This document shows positions 63,785-64,000 of a DNA stretch of 64,000 bases, piece after piece; the stretch's first letter is position 1; every line of letters starts with the position of its first letter. Below the pieces are notes generated by a model. The model had not been told where the DNA came from and searched no databases. It saw only the letters and a list, made by a program, of their open reading frames with translations. The stretch is taken from contig JAFSGP010000031.1 of NCBI GenBank assembly GCA_017440755.1, positions 1 through 64,000 on the forward strand, given 5' to 3'. A program made the position numbers and the translations under genes. Origin of the DNA: Clostridia bacterium (GTDB lineage: Bacteria > Bacillota > Clostridia > Oscillospirales > Acutalibacteraceae).

Positions 63785-63855
63785 TGCGAGCGTAGAGTTT
63801 ACGGACAGTCCGCAGCCGCATATGCCGCCGTGCATAGTGAGGGTGCGGATTTTTT
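63754..63855 (+). promoter_or_regulatory. Transcription attenuator downstream of the leader peptide
   Basis: First structure: GGACTGCCCGT (63754-63764) pairs with ACGGACAGTCC (63801-63811), one mismatch, enclosing CGCTCGC-TGAT-GCGAGCG (63775-63792). Second structure: CCGCA-TATGC (63816-63825) pairs with GCATA (63832-63836) and TGCGG (63844-63848) around a 7-nt bulge, followed by T6: a terminator before the aminotransferase. Stalling at the Tyr/Phe codons would cover the 5' arm of the first stem. I could not define the anti-terminator pairing by eye. Confidence 0.65.
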
Positions 63856-63872
63856 ATTTGGAGGTAGGTAAA

Positions 63873-64000
63873 ATGATCGCAAAGGATATGTTAGCCCTTG
63901 GTAAGAAAAGCTCGGTTATTCGTGAGATCTTCGAGTACGCCCGTGTGCGCCGCGGGGAGATCGGTGCGGAGAACGTGTTTGATTTTAGTTTAGGTAATCC
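63873..64000 (+). CDS. PLP-dependent aminotransferase, N-terminal part (runs off the window)
   Basis: Only the first 42 complete codons are present. The start (MIAKDMLALGKKSSVIREI) and the FDFSLGNP segment match class I/II aminotransferases of Clostridia annotated as aspartate/aromatic aminotransferases. GGAGG at 63860-63864 precedes the ATG. The Tyr/Phe leader upstream suggests a role in aromatic amino-acid synthesis or interconversion; the catalytic Lys lies beyond the window. Confidence 0.8.
   Translation, partial: MIAKDMLALGKKSSVIREIFEYARVRRGEIGAENVFDFSLGN

Overview
The window reads as a chromosomal segment of an anaerobic, spore-forming Bacillota, most likely class Clostridia and probably an Oscillospirales/Ruminococcaceae-type gut lineage. 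The support is a pyruvate:ferredoxin oxidoreductase, anaerobic HemZ, methylglyoxal synthase, the sporulation pair YabP/YabQ, a CIRCE-controlled groESL operon, strong Shine-Dalgarno sequences and near-consensus sigma-A promoters (TTGNNN-N17-TANNNT), in moderately GC-rich coding sequence with AT-rich intergenic gaps. This placement is inferred from gene content, not from a marker search. I see no prophage, transposase, rRNA operon or CRISPR array; nearly all sequence is core chromosome.

Layout. 1-4.3 kb: galE (minus) divergent from a nucleotidyltransferase, a serine hydrolase and hpt. 4.4-6.7 kb: polar amino-acid ABC importer whose binding protein appears circularly permuted. 7.1-8.2 kb: rpsF-ssb-rpsR. 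8.2-11.4 kb: DegV protein, membrane-anchored XRE regulator, O-antigen-ligase-like protein. 11.5-15.1 kb: pgk-tpiA-gpmI glycolytic operon without gap. 15.3-17.9 kb: PHP phosphoesterase, TSCPD protein, rRNA m5C methyltransferase. 18.1-20.2 kb: two COG0523 metal GTPases, the second fused to a YcgQ-like domain. 20.4-22.6 kb: hup-rqcP-yabP-yabQ-divIC-yabR, the conserved Bacillus/Clostridium order. 22.7-24.8 kb: THUMP methyltransferase and lipid kinase. 24.9-26.9 kb: groESL. 26.9-30.5 kb: AraC regulator divergent from hexuronate genes uxaB-uxaA. 30.6-35.4 kb: SLC13-type permease, tRNA-Leu(CAG) with a partial copy of its 3' end, GDPD, MFS transporter, HAD phosphatase. 35.6-39.1 kb: PFOR. 39.3-46.8 kb: dus-maf, mreBCD-PBP2-minD, mgsA. 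46.9-57.5 kb: hisS-aspS, recJ-relA-dtd-MBL hydrolase-hemZ, a zinc-ribbon protein. 57.5-63.1 kb: TtcA-like enzyme, lipid-linked flippase, a small orphan, Sfp-type transferase, tex. 63.1-64 kb: tRNA-Leu(TAA), two near-identical 128-bp structured repeats, and a Tyr/Phe-rich leader peptide with an attenuator ahead of a truncated aminotransferase gene.

The observations most worth following are: (1) the circularly permuted substrate-binding protein; (2) the leader peptide/attenuator before the aminotransferase; (3) the two structured 128-bp repeats beside tRNA-Leu(TAA), which end in a T-arm-like sequence carrying one extra base, and the independent partial copy of the tRNA-Leu(CAG) 3' end at 31.86 kb that carries an extra base at the same place; (4) the COG0523-YcgQ fusion. 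Functions are inferred from motifs and context; no database search was run.
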